Below are positions 36,361-44,623 of a stretch of 64,000 nucleotides of DNA, one piece after another. This DNA is from Flavobacteriales bacterium UBA6057 (GTDB lineage Bacteria > Bacteroidota > Bacteroidia > Flavobacteriales_G > Salibacteraceae), in contig DIYJ01000012.1 in the NCBI GenBank assembly GCA_002428995.1, positions 41,319 through 105,318 on the forward strand, read 5' to 3'. Every line of letters begins with the position of its first letter. Within the stretch, counting starts at the first letter, position 1. The notes below the pieces were generated by a model, which had not been told where the DNA came from, ran no database searches, and saw nothing but the letters and a program-made list of their open reading frames with translations. The position numbers and the translations under genes are program-made.

Positions 36361-37234
36361 CGTTAAAGGCTTTCAAATCTAGCCTCAGTTCATCATAAGT
36401 GAATGGTTCAAGCGCCTGCTGATTGTTCTCGATCTGCCCGTTCTCGTTCTTGGCTACAGTGATGTATTCCCACTCCCCTGCTTCCGGGTGTTTGATGATC
36501 TTATAGAGTTCGTCAATCTTGTCAAAGTCAGCCTGTTGTATAGGATCCAGCCACTGGGCAAATTCCTCTGGCTTCAGCGCAATCGGCATGCGGTGTGGGC
36601 CATGTGGATGCTCACCCCAGTTGTTGATCTCGTGCATGGCTTCATTGGCCGGCTGCATGAGGATGGCACAGGTCAGGTATTCCTTGTCGTCAATGGTGGC
36701 GATGTCCCAAAGGCCCGCCACGGGCATCACATCGCGGTCCGCTGGTGAGATGTAGAAGGGAATTCTATCCTCTCCATGCTCGTGATACTTAAAGAAGCCA
36801 TCAAGCAGGATGATGCAACGTCTGTCGTGGGCTGAGTCCTTCCACGTGTGCTTCTCTTCGTCAAACATGGTTTCGCTGGCGGCATTCCAGGTTTTGCGGC
36901 CAATATCCAGGGCTTTTTTGGCACGATCCACCGCCTTCATCGGACTGTCTTTCGGGCGATCGCTTCTCCAATTGGGAATGAATCCAAAATTCAACTGCCC
37001 GAGGTGAACGCCTTCATGGTCTTTGAGCAACACGGGCAGTGCCGCGTTCTCCGTTCCAGGACTGAAATAGCGCTGGACCTTCGATTCGTCCATGGGTTTT
37101 AAATACCGTCCAGGTTCTCCTTCCCTCCAAAGCGCATACTGCTCGTGCAGACGCATCATATCATCAGAACCGGGTGAATTCTTGATCGCGTATCGAAATG
37201 CGCGATGTGTATCGAAAGAAACGTTGTTCGCCAT
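36356..37234 (-). CDS. SRAP (SOS response-associated peptidase, YedK/HMCES) family protein lacking Cys2
   Basis: A 292-residue SRAP-family protein. Conserved parts are NAASETM at about residue 115 (family NARSET, with the catalytic Glu), RRCIILLDGFFKYHEH, VAGLWD and HGPHRMPIAL with the catalytic His. In SRAP proteins the initiator Met is removed and Cys2 forms a thiazolidine DNA-protein cross-link at abasic sites. Here the N-terminus reads MANNVSFDTH, aligning with the usual MCxxVS but with Ala at position 2. A start 14 codons earlier (37276) is also open but has no Cys either. The protein could have lost cross-linking activity, or work as a non-covalent binder. The fold call is firm; activity is doubtful. 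Confidence 0.85.
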   Translation of the reverse strand: MANNVSFDTHRAFRYAIKNSPGSDDMMRLHEQYALWREGEPGRYLKPMDESKVQRYFSPGTENAALPVLLKDHEGVHLGQLNFGFIPNWRSDRPKDSPMKAVDRAKKALDIGRKTWNAASETMFDEEKHTWKDSAHDRRCIILLDGFFKYHEHGEDRIPFYISPADRDVMPVAGLWDIATIDDKEYLTCAILMQPANEAMHEINNWGEHPHGPHRMPIALKPEEFAQWLDPIQQADFDKIDELYKIIKHPEAGEWEYITVAKNENGQIENNQQALEPFTYDELRLDLKAFNG

Positions 37235-37339
37235 GGCTGCAAAGGAATGGGTTTTGTCATTTTCAGGTTCTTCCAAAAACCTTTTGATGAAAACTTAATC
37301 CATGACTCGCAGCTCCTTACTGAATCCTTTGTTCCAGGG

Positions 37340-38191
37340 CTAATTCCAATCCACTTGCTGCAGCCATTGCTCAAAGCTGAGTAGATTGAATGCTTTCAAT
37401 GCTTCCAGGTCGGCTGAATATCCTACAGAATCGAACCATTCGTACATCAGTGCCATGTCTTCACTTTGTGCCCTGATCACTTCCGGACTGAAAGCTTCGT
37501 AGCGAACCTCTTTCCCCAGAACTTGGCTGACCGCCCTTGCTGCCTCTTCCCCCGTCAACTCATCACCAGCAATGTTGAGGCGCTGTCCAAAGACACCTTC
37601 ACGAGCATCTACTGCATGGGCTACGACCTTTCCAATGTCTTGCACTGCGATCTGCTGTAACCTTCGATTGGCAGGCATAGCCATTCGCAAAACACCATTT
37701 TCAATGATTTCCTGCTTGTTGAAGGCCATGAGATTGTCCATGAAGTATACCGGAGCTACGATGGTGGAGTTCAGCGTCAGGCTTTGCAGATGCTTTTCCA
37801 CTTCATATTTGCTGTCGAAGTGCGGCACCCCCGTATTTCGATTGGCATCGCTGACGGAGTTGAAAATGAAGTGCCCAACATTGGCCTTTTCAGCAGCATT
37901 GGCCATGTTGATGCCTTGCTGCGTCTCCGCTTCTATGCCTGCCTCAAAAGGAGTGGTGAGGCTGAAAACTGTATCTACGGTTTGCATGACTCCGACCAAT
38001 TTCTCTGAATCATTGAAGTCAACAGAAACCATCTCAGCCCCTCTTTCTTTTAATGCTTTGGATTTGCTGGATTCAGGGTTTCGAGTGATTCCCACTACTT
38101 GATGCCCATCCTTCAGAAGGGCGCTTGCCACTGCCCCACCTTGTTGTCCCGTTGCACCGGATACCATAACTCTTCTTTTCATTGTTTTCAA
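37340..38191 (-). CDS. NmrA-like NAD(P)-binding protein
   Basis: A 283-residue protein of the atypical short-chain dehydrogenase/NmrA group. The nucleotide-binding motif is VMVSGATGQQGGAVASALL (about 8-26), followed by GITRNPES, where the Arg suggests NADPH preference, and by FIFNSVSDANRN and the FDSKYEVEKHL segment, which replaces the active YxxxK of classic SDRs. Such proteins act as redox sensors or quinone/azo reductases. It is followed upstream on the same strand by a Crp/Fnr-type regulator gene 145 bp away, which may control it. Confidence 0.85.
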   Translation of the reverse strand: MKTMKRRVMVSGATGQQGGAVASALLKDGHQVVGITRNPESSKSKALKERGAEMVSVDFNDSEKLVGVMQTVDTVFSLTTPFEAGIEAETQQGINMANAAEKANVGHFIFNSVSDANRNTGVPHFDSKYEVEKHLQSLTLNSTIVAPVYFMDNLMAFNKQEIIENGVLRMAMPANRRLQQIAVQDIGKVVAHAVDAREGVFGQRLNIAGDELTGEEAARAVSQVLGKEVRYEAFSPEVIRAQSEDMALMYEWFDSVGYSADLEALKAFNLLSFEQWLQQVDWN

Positions 38192-38336
38192 TTTTGCCCG
38201 CTTTTGGCGGTGTTTAACGATGATTTTAGTCCGGATGAATGCTCATCCTTCAAATGCTTCTCGTTTGATAAAAGCATGGGGCAAAGCACGACAGACAGAA
38301 ACAGCGGTGCATTAATGTAGAATAAGAAACGCGGGA

Positions 38337-38912
38337 TTATCCCTGCTTCGCTTTTCGGCTACGCAAGGCACTCAGAGTTTCAGGAGTGATACCCAGATAA
38401 GAGGCAATCATGCGCTGGGGCACACGATGGATCATTTGCGGATATGTTTGAACAAAGTGCTCGTAGCGATCGATGGCGGGTGAACTCATGAGCATGATCA
38501 CTCTGCGTTGGAGGACCCCGACACGCCTCAACAGTCGTCCTGTTTCCTCCAGCAAAGCCTCGTGAGATAGTTTTAGCTCTTTGATCAGCGCGCGGTTGAT
38601 GACTTCCACCTCACTATCTTCCAGTGCTTCGATAAATAGCTCAGCGGGAGAGTCGTAAGCATGTGACTCTATATCGGAAATCATCCAGCCTTCTGGTGCA
38701 AACATGAAAATGTGTTCCTTCCCCTTTTCGTCAATGGTGAAGCTGCGAAGCAGTCCCTTCTTTACAAAGTAGGCATAGGATGCTGTTTCGCCCTGACGTT
38801 GAATCATGCTTCCCTTTGGAAAGTTCCGAGAGGTTACGTTGCGATTGATTGCAGCCTGCATCTCCTCGTCAGGCACGGTTTGTTGCGTAAGAATGTCGGA
38901 GAGTGATTGCAC
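38337..38912 (-). CDS. Crp/Fnr-family transcriptional regulator
   Basis: A 191-residue regulator with a cyclic-nucleotide-binding-type beta-roll (about 30-120: GSMIQRQGETASYAYFVKKG, then FAPEGWMISDIES) and a C-terminal winged helix in which VPQRMIASYLGITPETLSALR is the recognition HTH. The binding pocket lacks the canonical cAMP-contact RxS motif, so the ligand is probably not cAMP. Likely regulates the adjacent NmrA-like gene on the same strand; that is inference from position. Confidence 0.87.
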   Translation of the reverse strand: MQSLSDILTQQTVPDEEMQAAINRNVTSRNFPKGSMIQRQGETASYAYFVKKGLLRSFTIDEKGKEHIFMFAPEGWMISDIESHAYDSPAELFIEALEDSEVEVINRALIKELKLSHEALLEETGRLLRRVGVLQRRVIMLMSSPAIDRYEHFVQTYPQMIHRVPQRMIASYLGITPETLSALRSRKAKQG

Positions 38913-39064
38913 GGCCTAAATCTACGCGCTGGCGCTTGAATTTTGCAAGGAACTCAGGTTTGTGATTGCGTTACGTGCGCTCAGATCATGGTATCGCAGC
39001 AGTTCGGGAGTTTGAACTCAAACTGCAGCTTCTACTAACTTCGCGCGGCTATAAAATCAGCGTT

Positions 39065-40075
39065 ATGAATTTCAGGCAGCTATCCCTTTTGCTTCTGCTT
39101 TCCTTGATTGTCTTTTCCTGTGCGGACGATGAGGAAGTTTACGACACCGTTGATCCGGAGGAAGGCAATGCCTCCACGTTTGGCATTCGACATGACCGTG
39201 ATCTTTCAGACTATGAAGACGTCATCACCAGCGGACAGTCTAGCCTGCCCGACTTTAACGCGGTTGTGAACTTCAGCTACAGCCTGGACGGCAGCGATAA
39301 TGAAGACTTCATCGCTTCGGGAACGCTCATCAGTGACGAGTGGATCCTTACCGCGGCCCACAACTTCTACGATGCGCAGGAGCAAGACAATCCTGCGCCC
39401 GTATCCGGTATTGTGGTAAGAGTCGGGAATGATCCAAACAGTCCTGATGCTGAGTATTCAGTTGCCGAAATGGTGATTCACCCCACATGGTTAGCCGGTG
39501 ACCAGGACTACGCAGATGGGAACGACCTCTGCCTTGTGAGGCTTTCAACTCCTGTTGACAACATTACCCCGGCTTCCATCACTTCTACCAGCAACGAATC
39601 GATTTCAAGTGAGGTCTGGTTCTGCGGATTTGGGGACTACTCCTCCACCGCTGGGCAAAACGAAAACCGGGATTCGAAAAAGCACGCCATCCACAATATC
39701 CTCGATCGGAAGGTTGGTGGGTTCACCACTTCTACCAACGGGGTGACTTACAATGGAGGTTTGCTCGCCTTTGACTTTGATGATCCGGCTGGAACCATCA
39801 ACGCTCTTGGAGATGATTTTGTGGACGAAGACGAAGACCTTTTGGGATCTGGTTCCAGCGAGGCTGAGGCGCTCGATCTGGAAGGAACCACCGTAGAGGG
39901 CGACAGTGGTGGTCCTTTGTTTGTCAACAACAACGGAGTTTGGGAAGTGGCTGGAGTGCTCTCAGGAGGTGCTTTTGAACCAATCCAGGATCACGCAGAT
40001 GGCGACTACGGTGACATCAGCATTTTCATCCGGGTTTCTTCCGCCTATGACTGGATTCAGTCGGTGACGGAATGA
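39065..40075 (+). CDS. Trypsin-like serine protease, lipoprotein
   Basis: The ATG at 39065 opens a lipoprotein signal (LLLLLSLIVFSCADDE, lipobox VFSC); the 33 codons before it are open but unlikely to be used. The 336-residue product carries the chymotrypsin-fold triad: H99 in ILTAAHNF, D154 in NDLCLVRL and S281 in EGDSGGPL. Acidic insertions (DFDDPAGTINALGDD and DFVDEDEDL) lie between the Asp and Ser motifs. Expected on the outer leaflet or periplasmic face, as an extracytoplasmic endopeptidase. Substrates are unknown. Confidence 0.92.
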   Translation: MNFRQLSLLLLLSLIVFSCADDEEVYDTVDPEEGNASTFGIRHDRDLSDYEDVITSGQSSLPDFNAVVNFSYSLDGSDNEDFIASGTLISDEWILTAAHNFYDAQEQDNPAPVSGIVVRVGNDPNSPDAEYSVAEMVIHPTWLAGDQDYADGNDLCLVRLSTPVDNITPASITSTSNESISSEVWFCGFGDYSSTAGQNENRDSKKHAIHNILDRKVGGFTTSTNGVTYNGGLLAFDFDDPAGTINALGDDFVDEDEDLLGSGSSEAEALDLEGTTVEGDSGGPLFVNNNGVWEVAGVLSGGAFEPIQDHADGDYGDISIFIRVSSAYDWIQSVTE

Positions 40076-40087
40076 GGGAGAGAGTCA

Positions 40088-40117
40088 GGATCAAGGATGA
40101 AAGATCAAAGATCAAAG
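40088..40117. repeat. GATCAAA/GATCAAG short array
   Basis: Four degenerate copies of the GATCAA(A/G) unit directly after the protease stop codon. Same family as 16650-16685 and 22324-22346. Confidence 0.55.
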
Positions 40118-40172
40118 ACTGGAGTTTGGTGTTGAGTTTGGGTTTTGTTTGGGACTTAATCTTCTGATGTAG

Positions 40173-40904
40173 ATGGCTCGCCTCTTTCTTGTTATCTGTT
40201 CTGCATTCATTTTCTCTTCGGCTATGGCACAGCTGGATGAAGTGGTTGCGCATTATGGTGCATTGCCTGGGGAAGATTCAGGGACCACACTGCATTTTAT
40301 TCAGCCTTCGGACGAGCTGGTAGAAGACTTTTCCAAGCTGTCGCAAATCATCCTTATTCGGCACGGAGAGCCGGCTTTGGAGCACAAGGGATGGCGGAAC
40401 CGAAAGGAGGCCATCGCCTACTTTGAAGCCTATGATTCGGTGGGGATCTTCCCTCCGGACTTCATTCCATTGGAGCTGGCACCGAACGAATTGGAGGTCA
40501 TTCACACGAGCAGCATTCAACGGGCAATTTCCACGGCCGAACTGGTGTTTCATCAACCTGAGCTGCAGCAACCCGATCCTCTGTTTCGTGAGTTTGAAAA
40601 GAAGGTGCTGTGGTTTTTCAAACTCAGGTTGCCGACCTCCTTCTGGCGCTACGGTTCCAGGATTTTGTGGGTGTTGGGCTTCAACACCAAAGGCATCGAG
40701 CGCTACTCTGAAGCCAGGGAACGGGCTGAACAAGCCGCCATAGCATTAGAAGAGGACGCACAAGCAAAAGGCAAAACTCTGCTGGTAGCCCACGGAGTGC
40801 TGAATCATTTCATCGACAAGAACCTGCAAGACCGAGGCTGGACCAAGGTCTACGATGGCGGCAACGGCTACCTATCGCAGGTGATGCTGGTGAAGTACAA
40901 ATAG
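40173..40904 (+). CDS. Secreted histidine phosphatase family protein
   Basis: A 243-residue protein with a signal peptide (ARLFLVICSAFIFSSAMAQ). The phosphoglycerate-mutase-like RHG motif is LIRHGEPALEHKGW near residue 68, followed by HTSSIQRAISTAELV (second Arg) and a late VAHGVLNHF (second catalytic His). The fold belongs to the histidine phosphatase superfamily branch 1; periplasmic location suggests phosphatase action on small phosphoesters or polyphosphates. Confidence 0.87.
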   Translation: MARLFLVICSAFIFSSAMAQLDEVVAHYGALPGEDSGTTLHFIQPSDELVEDFSKLSQIILIRHGEPALEHKGWRNRKEAIAYFEAYDSVGIFPPDFIPLELAPNELEVIHTSSIQRAISTAELVFHQPELQQPDPLFREFEKKVLWFFKLRLPTSFWRYGSRILWVLGFNTKGIERYSEARERAEQAAIALEEDAQAKGKTLLVAHGVLNHFIDKNLQDRGWTKVYDGGNGYLSQVMLVKYK

Positions 40905-40928
40905 CCTCCAACCATCAAGCACACCCCG

Positions 40929-41043
40929 TGTCAGATCGAGTGCGCCTGAAGGGCGTGTATCGAGATCGGTTTTAGGTGAAGTACATCATGGCGCTGCCTT
41001 TCTCGATACAACCTTCGCTTCGCTCCGGTCACTCGAAATGACA
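40929..41043. repeat. 115-bp self-complementary repeat, copy 1
   Basis: Starts TGTCAGATCGAGTG and ends CACTCGAAATGACA, which are near-inverted repeats. Inside, GTGTATCGAGA is answered by TCTCGATACAA, so the unit folds into nested hairpins. Nearly identical to copy 2 at 41103-41217. Terminal TGTCAttTCGAGTG-like ends are common in Bacteroidota intergenic REP-type units. Confidence 0.85.
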
Positions 41044-41102
41044 GCTTGAAAGTGCTCGCTATTAAGGTGGAAGTAGTTCTTGTCCTTTGCTTCATTCCCC
41101 CA

Positions 41103-41217
41103 TGTCAGATCGAGTGCGCCTGAAGGGCGTGTATCGAGATCGGTTTTGGATGAAGTACATCATTGAGCTGCCTTTCTCGATACAACCTCCGCTTCGCTTC
41201 GGTCACTCGAAATGACA
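41103..41217. repeat. 115-bp self-complementary repeat, copy 2
   Basis: Same length, orientation and internal hairpins as copy 1, with only a handful of base differences. Together the two copies and their 59-bp spacer fill the 383-bp gap between the phosphatase and acetyltransferase genes. Confidence 0.85.
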
Positions 41218-41287
41218 GCTTTTGAGGTATAAACTATGGTTTGGGGCATGTTTCCTGATGACCTCTATATCTCTATGTTTGAACTCA

Positions 41288-41818
41288 ATGAACGTACACA
41301 TCGAAACAGCGCGACTGATCCTGAGGGATCTGGAGGTGGAGGATGCGGAAGGCATTTTTCAGTTAGACTCTGATCCCGAGGTGCATGAGTTTTTGGGAAA
41401 AAGCCCCATCACGACCATGGATCAGGCACACCATATCATCGCATCCGTAAGGAGTCAGTATGAGCGCAATGGTGTTGGTCGATTGGCGATCATTGACAAG
41501 GCAAGCAAGGATTTCATAGGTTGGGCCGGGTTGAAATACGAGGAAGAAGTAAGAACGGAGTTCAACTACTACGATCTGGGCTACCGATTGCGCAGGAAAT
41601 ACTGGGGACAACGCATTGCTACTGAGGCTGCACTGGAGTCACTGCGCTATGGATTCGAAGACCTGAACCTGAAAGAAATCGGAGCCGCAGCAGTTGCTCC
41701 ACACACGGTATCCAATCATATTCTCCGAAAGGTCGGCTTCCAATTCATCGAAAACTTTGAGTTCGATGGTGAGCTGTGCTATTGGTATAATATGAAGCGG
41801 GCGGAATGGGAAAGGTGA
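41288..41818 (+). CDS. GNAT-family N-acetyltransferase (RimJ/RimL type)
   Basis: A 176-residue protein starting MNVHIETARLILRDLEVEDA, the classic RimJ/RimL-like opening; 22 open codons upstream are not family-like. Acetyl-CoA binding parts are YDLGYRLRRKYWGQRIATEA (with the Arg-x-x-Gly-x-Ala loop) and the following VAPHTVSNHILRKVGFQ. It probably acetylates a protein N-terminus or a small amine; the acceptor cannot be read from sequence. Confidence 0.88.
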   Translation: MNVHIETARLILRDLEVEDAEGIFQLDSDPEVHEFLGKSPITTMDQAHHIIASVRSQYERNGVGRLAIIDKASKDFIGWAGLKYEEEVRTEFNYYDLGYRLRRKYWGQRIATEAALESLRYGFEDLNLKEIGAAAVAPHTVSNHILRKVGFQFIENFEFDGELCYWYNMKRAEWER

Positions 41819-41839
41819 TGGCCATGTGGTCTGTTGAAG

Positions 41840-42190
41840 TGCAAATTCAAGTTCAAACGCAAAGAGATTCTCTACTGGTGACTTGCTTGTAGCTAGTGAC
41901 TGATAGCTGTTGTTCGAGAAACCGCAATCTCAATGACAACTTCAACTTCAAAAGTGCAAGCTCAAGCGCAAGTTCAAACTCAATAAAACAACCGTTGCCT
42001 ATTGCTCTTAGTTGCTGGAGCTATAGCGTAAGAGACTTATTGCCCAAACCACTCCTAGCGCAAGTGTAAGATGATCCGTCAAGCCCATCCTGCCGCGGAT
42101 GATAGCTGAGAAACCTCAACCTCAATGGCAACTTCAACCTCAAATGGTCCTCGAGGAAGTTCAAATTCAAGTACAAGCTTGTTTGTACGC
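41840..42190. repeat. Degenerate CAAGTTCAA-type low-complexity tract
   Basis: The 500-bp gap 41819-42319 holds three clusters of imperfect hexamer/nonamer units such as CAAATTCAAGTTCAAACGC, CAACTTCAACTTCAAAAG and GTTCAAATTCAAGTACAAG. A related patch lies at 56493-56530. No coding frame, hairpin or known element is evident. Confidence 0.55.
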
Positions 42191-42319
42191 TGCCGCTGAC
42201 TGTGCCTTCGCGTAAGCGTCCGAAGCCCTGCGAAGGCATGGCGCAAGCTCAAAAGAATTCAGCCCAAGTAACCCTGCCCCGCTTTTTAATCATCGAAGCT
42301 TTAGCGTAGATGATGATAG

Positions 42320-44422
42320 CTAATCAGCAACATACCCAGGCTGCATCCGCTTCTTCAGCGTTGACACATCTGGTACTCCCAGCGCTCCCCAGGTCTTCTC
42401 CATCTCTTTGATCTTATCCGTGGCTCCTTCGGCTCGCAGGATGTTGAGCACGGCATTATAGGCCGAGTCCAGCGCACCTACGATCCAGCCGTGGTGTACC
42501 GAGCAGCACTCTCCGGCCAGCAGCAGACTTCCGTTGAATTCTGGGGTGAGCAATGTTGGATAGAGGTTTTTGAACTGACCGGGATTGAAGAGCGCAAAGG
42601 CTCCTCCGCCTGCATGGTTGTCCCAGAACCAAGTCTTGGTCGTCACCTCGGGATCGTAACCGGCAAAGGCAGCGTAAATGTCCACTTCCGGGTAGAGGTA
42701 TTGGATGCCCTTGAGGCATTCGTTCACGCGGGCTTCATCGTCCAGCGCGCCCATGCGTTCGGCATCCTGAGCCCAGCAATAGATCTGCAACACCCCGGGT
42801 TTGGAATCGTAGCCATAAGACGGGTAAACGACCTGGCGGTTCGGGCGGTCGGAAGCTGCTACGCCCAGCCCTTTGTCCTGGCGATGGCCGAGTTCGGCCC
42901 AGAACTGATCGTTGAAGGTGAGGAAGGCTTTGAAGGAAGGCATGTAGTTGCATTCCCGCAGCGCGCGGGCCTTGGCAAAGCTCAGGCCTTCAAAGAAATT
43001 GGTTGTTTTCTGGCCGCTGAGGTACTTCCCATTCGGCAATGTGCTGATGACGTAGGGATAGGCTTTTTCGGCACTGCTCTCCCCTGCTTCCACGGTGATC
43101 TTCATGCCGCCCTTGCCGCTGAACAGTCCGGGATCGTGCACGGCTTGGGTCACTTTGTGCTTCATGAACACCCGTTGCTTAGGCGCAGAAGCCGGACCGG
43201 GTGCCGGTGGTATGGCATCTGCTTTCGGCACAGAAGCCGGTGGCTCCGCATCCGGGGTAAGGTTAGGCGGTGAGTAGCCGGTTTTTCCGTTCAGTCCATC
43301 GATTTGGCCGAGCAACATCAGCGCGCGCTCGCCATCTCCGGTTTGCACTCCATTTTGCAGGTTCAGCACCGTGCGGCAGGCATCGGGAAAGTGTTGCATG
43401 CCCTTGTTCACCGTCAGCATGTAGACCTCCGGGTCGCTGGGATCGTAGGGATTGAGGCTGCCGCCCCAGTCATACACGGCAATCACCATTTCCACAAAGG
43501 ATACTCCGTACATGCCGGTGCCTACGTTGGTCGTCTCCAAGTAGCTCGCCACGCTGAAGGGCAGCTTTTCGCAGCGAGCGCCCATTTCCGGCTGGTAGTA
43601 TTCTTCCAGATCGCCCAGGGTAAACACGTTGGTGAGGTAGCCCCACATGGAGTAGTTGTCATACTTCATGAGCTTCGCAAAGCCCTTGCTGAAGGAATCG
43701 TCCAGCGCATCGAGGAAGGGACCGTTCACCTTGTCCAGCACCTTGTTAATCGGCAGGTAGGGCGCGCTGCCATCGCTTGGTTTCACCTCTGTGACCCACA
43801 CCATGGGCAGGTCGCCCCCGTGGTTCACTCCGAAGTTGAGCCCATTCAACGAGGCATCAGCCGCAACGATGGGCGCCTTCATGTTGTTGAAGCGCAGGCG
43901 TTGCACCGGTGAGTTGTAGTAAAACTTGCGCCACTCCACTTCCTGGTCCTGCAGGTTGTTCCTGCGCAGCACCGAGTTCAGGCACAACGCGAGGTGCTGC
44001 ACCGGCAGCATGTCATCGGCAAACTGTGGAAGGCGCATCCCTCCTACTTCGCCATACAGTCCGGCCTTGTTGGTGTCGTTCGCATTGTAGTTGGTCGAAT
44101 ACCAGGTATCAATCCGCCCACCGACCCGGTCAGAGGCTTCAAACACCTCACACTCAATCCCCAGCGACTGCAAAATGATCCCGGCATACATGCCGGCAAA
44201 ACCACCGCCAATGATGCCCACCGTCAGCGGAACTTCTTCTGCTGTATCGGCCTCGGTTTCGGGTCGCGCAGGCCGCATCCGCTTGGCCACCAGCTGCTCT
44301 TCCACCGCATGCTGGTAATCCTCACCGTAGTGTTCTAAAAGGTAGTCTGAAAATGCCTTGGCAGCAGAGCCCTTGGCCTTGCGCCTTCTCACCTGCTTCG
44401 GGTCTAAGTGGAGGTAACTCAT
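42320..44422 (-). CDS. Flavin amine oxidase family protein
   Basis: A 700-residue protein. After an N-terminal extension of about 65 residues rich in Lys, Arg and Glu comes the FAD dinucleotide-binding motif VGIIGGGFAGMYAGIIL (about 67-83) and the flavin amine oxidase signature VFEASDRVGGRIDTWY. The substrate and C-terminal domain end in LLAGECCSVHHGWIVGALDSA, the typical second FAD contact. A Pro/Ala-rich linker (PASVPKADAIPPAPGPAS) interrupts the middle. No signal peptide. It could oxidise an amino acid or polyamine; specificity is not visible. Length exceeds typical monoamine oxidases (450-550). Confidence 0.87.
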   Translation of the reverse strand: MSYLHLDPKQVRRRKAKGSAAKAFSDYLLEHYGEDYQHAVEEQLVAKRMRPARPETEADTAEEVPLTVGIIGGGFAGMYAGIILQSLGIECEVFEASDRVGGRIDTWYSTNYNANDTNKAGLYGEVGGMRLPQFADDMLPVQHLALCLNSVLRRNNLQDQEVEWRKFYYNSPVQRLRFNNMKAPIVAADASLNGLNFGVNHGGDLPMVWVTEVKPSDGSAPYLPINKVLDKVNGPFLDALDDSFSKGFAKLMKYDNYSMWGYLTNVFTLGDLEEYYQPEMGARCEKLPFSVASYLETTNVGTGMYGVSFVEMVIAVYDWGGSLNPYDPSDPEVYMLTVNKGMQHFPDACRTVLNLQNGVQTGDGERALMLLGQIDGLNGKTGYSPPNLTPDAEPPASVPKADAIPPAPGPASAPKQRVFMKHKVTQAVHDPGLFSGKGGMKITVEAGESSAEKAYPYVISTLPNGKYLSGQKTTNFFEGLSFAKARALRECNYMPSFKAFLTFNDQFWAELGHRQDKGLGVAASDRPNRQVVYPSYGYDSKPGVLQIYCWAQDAERMGALDDEARVNECLKGIQYLYPEVDIYAAFAGYDPEVTTKTWFWDNHAGGGAFALFNPGQFKNLYPTLLTPEFNGSLLLAGECCSVHHGWIVGALDSAYNAVLNILRAEGATDKIKEMEKTWGALGVPDVSTLKKRMQPGYVAD

Positions 44423-44623
44423 GGAGTTGTGTATTGAGGGTTATGAATTGGTGCTCAATGATAACACAACGGTTGAGAATGGGGGTACTTGTTTTCGGGG
44501 TTGTGGTGGGGTTTGTTGTCAGGAGGTGTTTTTGACTTGTGCTTTTGTGTTTATGTTTGTTTGGGTCTTCAATGAAATTTAATTTGTTATCTAAAACAAG
44601 GTGATAGTCATTGTATTTAATAC

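Noticed and set aside
42491..43273. A 260-codon plus-strand frame inside the flavin amine oxidase gene
   Set aside because: It opposes a clearly coding frame with FAD motifs; the GC-rich codons of the real gene keep the opposite strand open.
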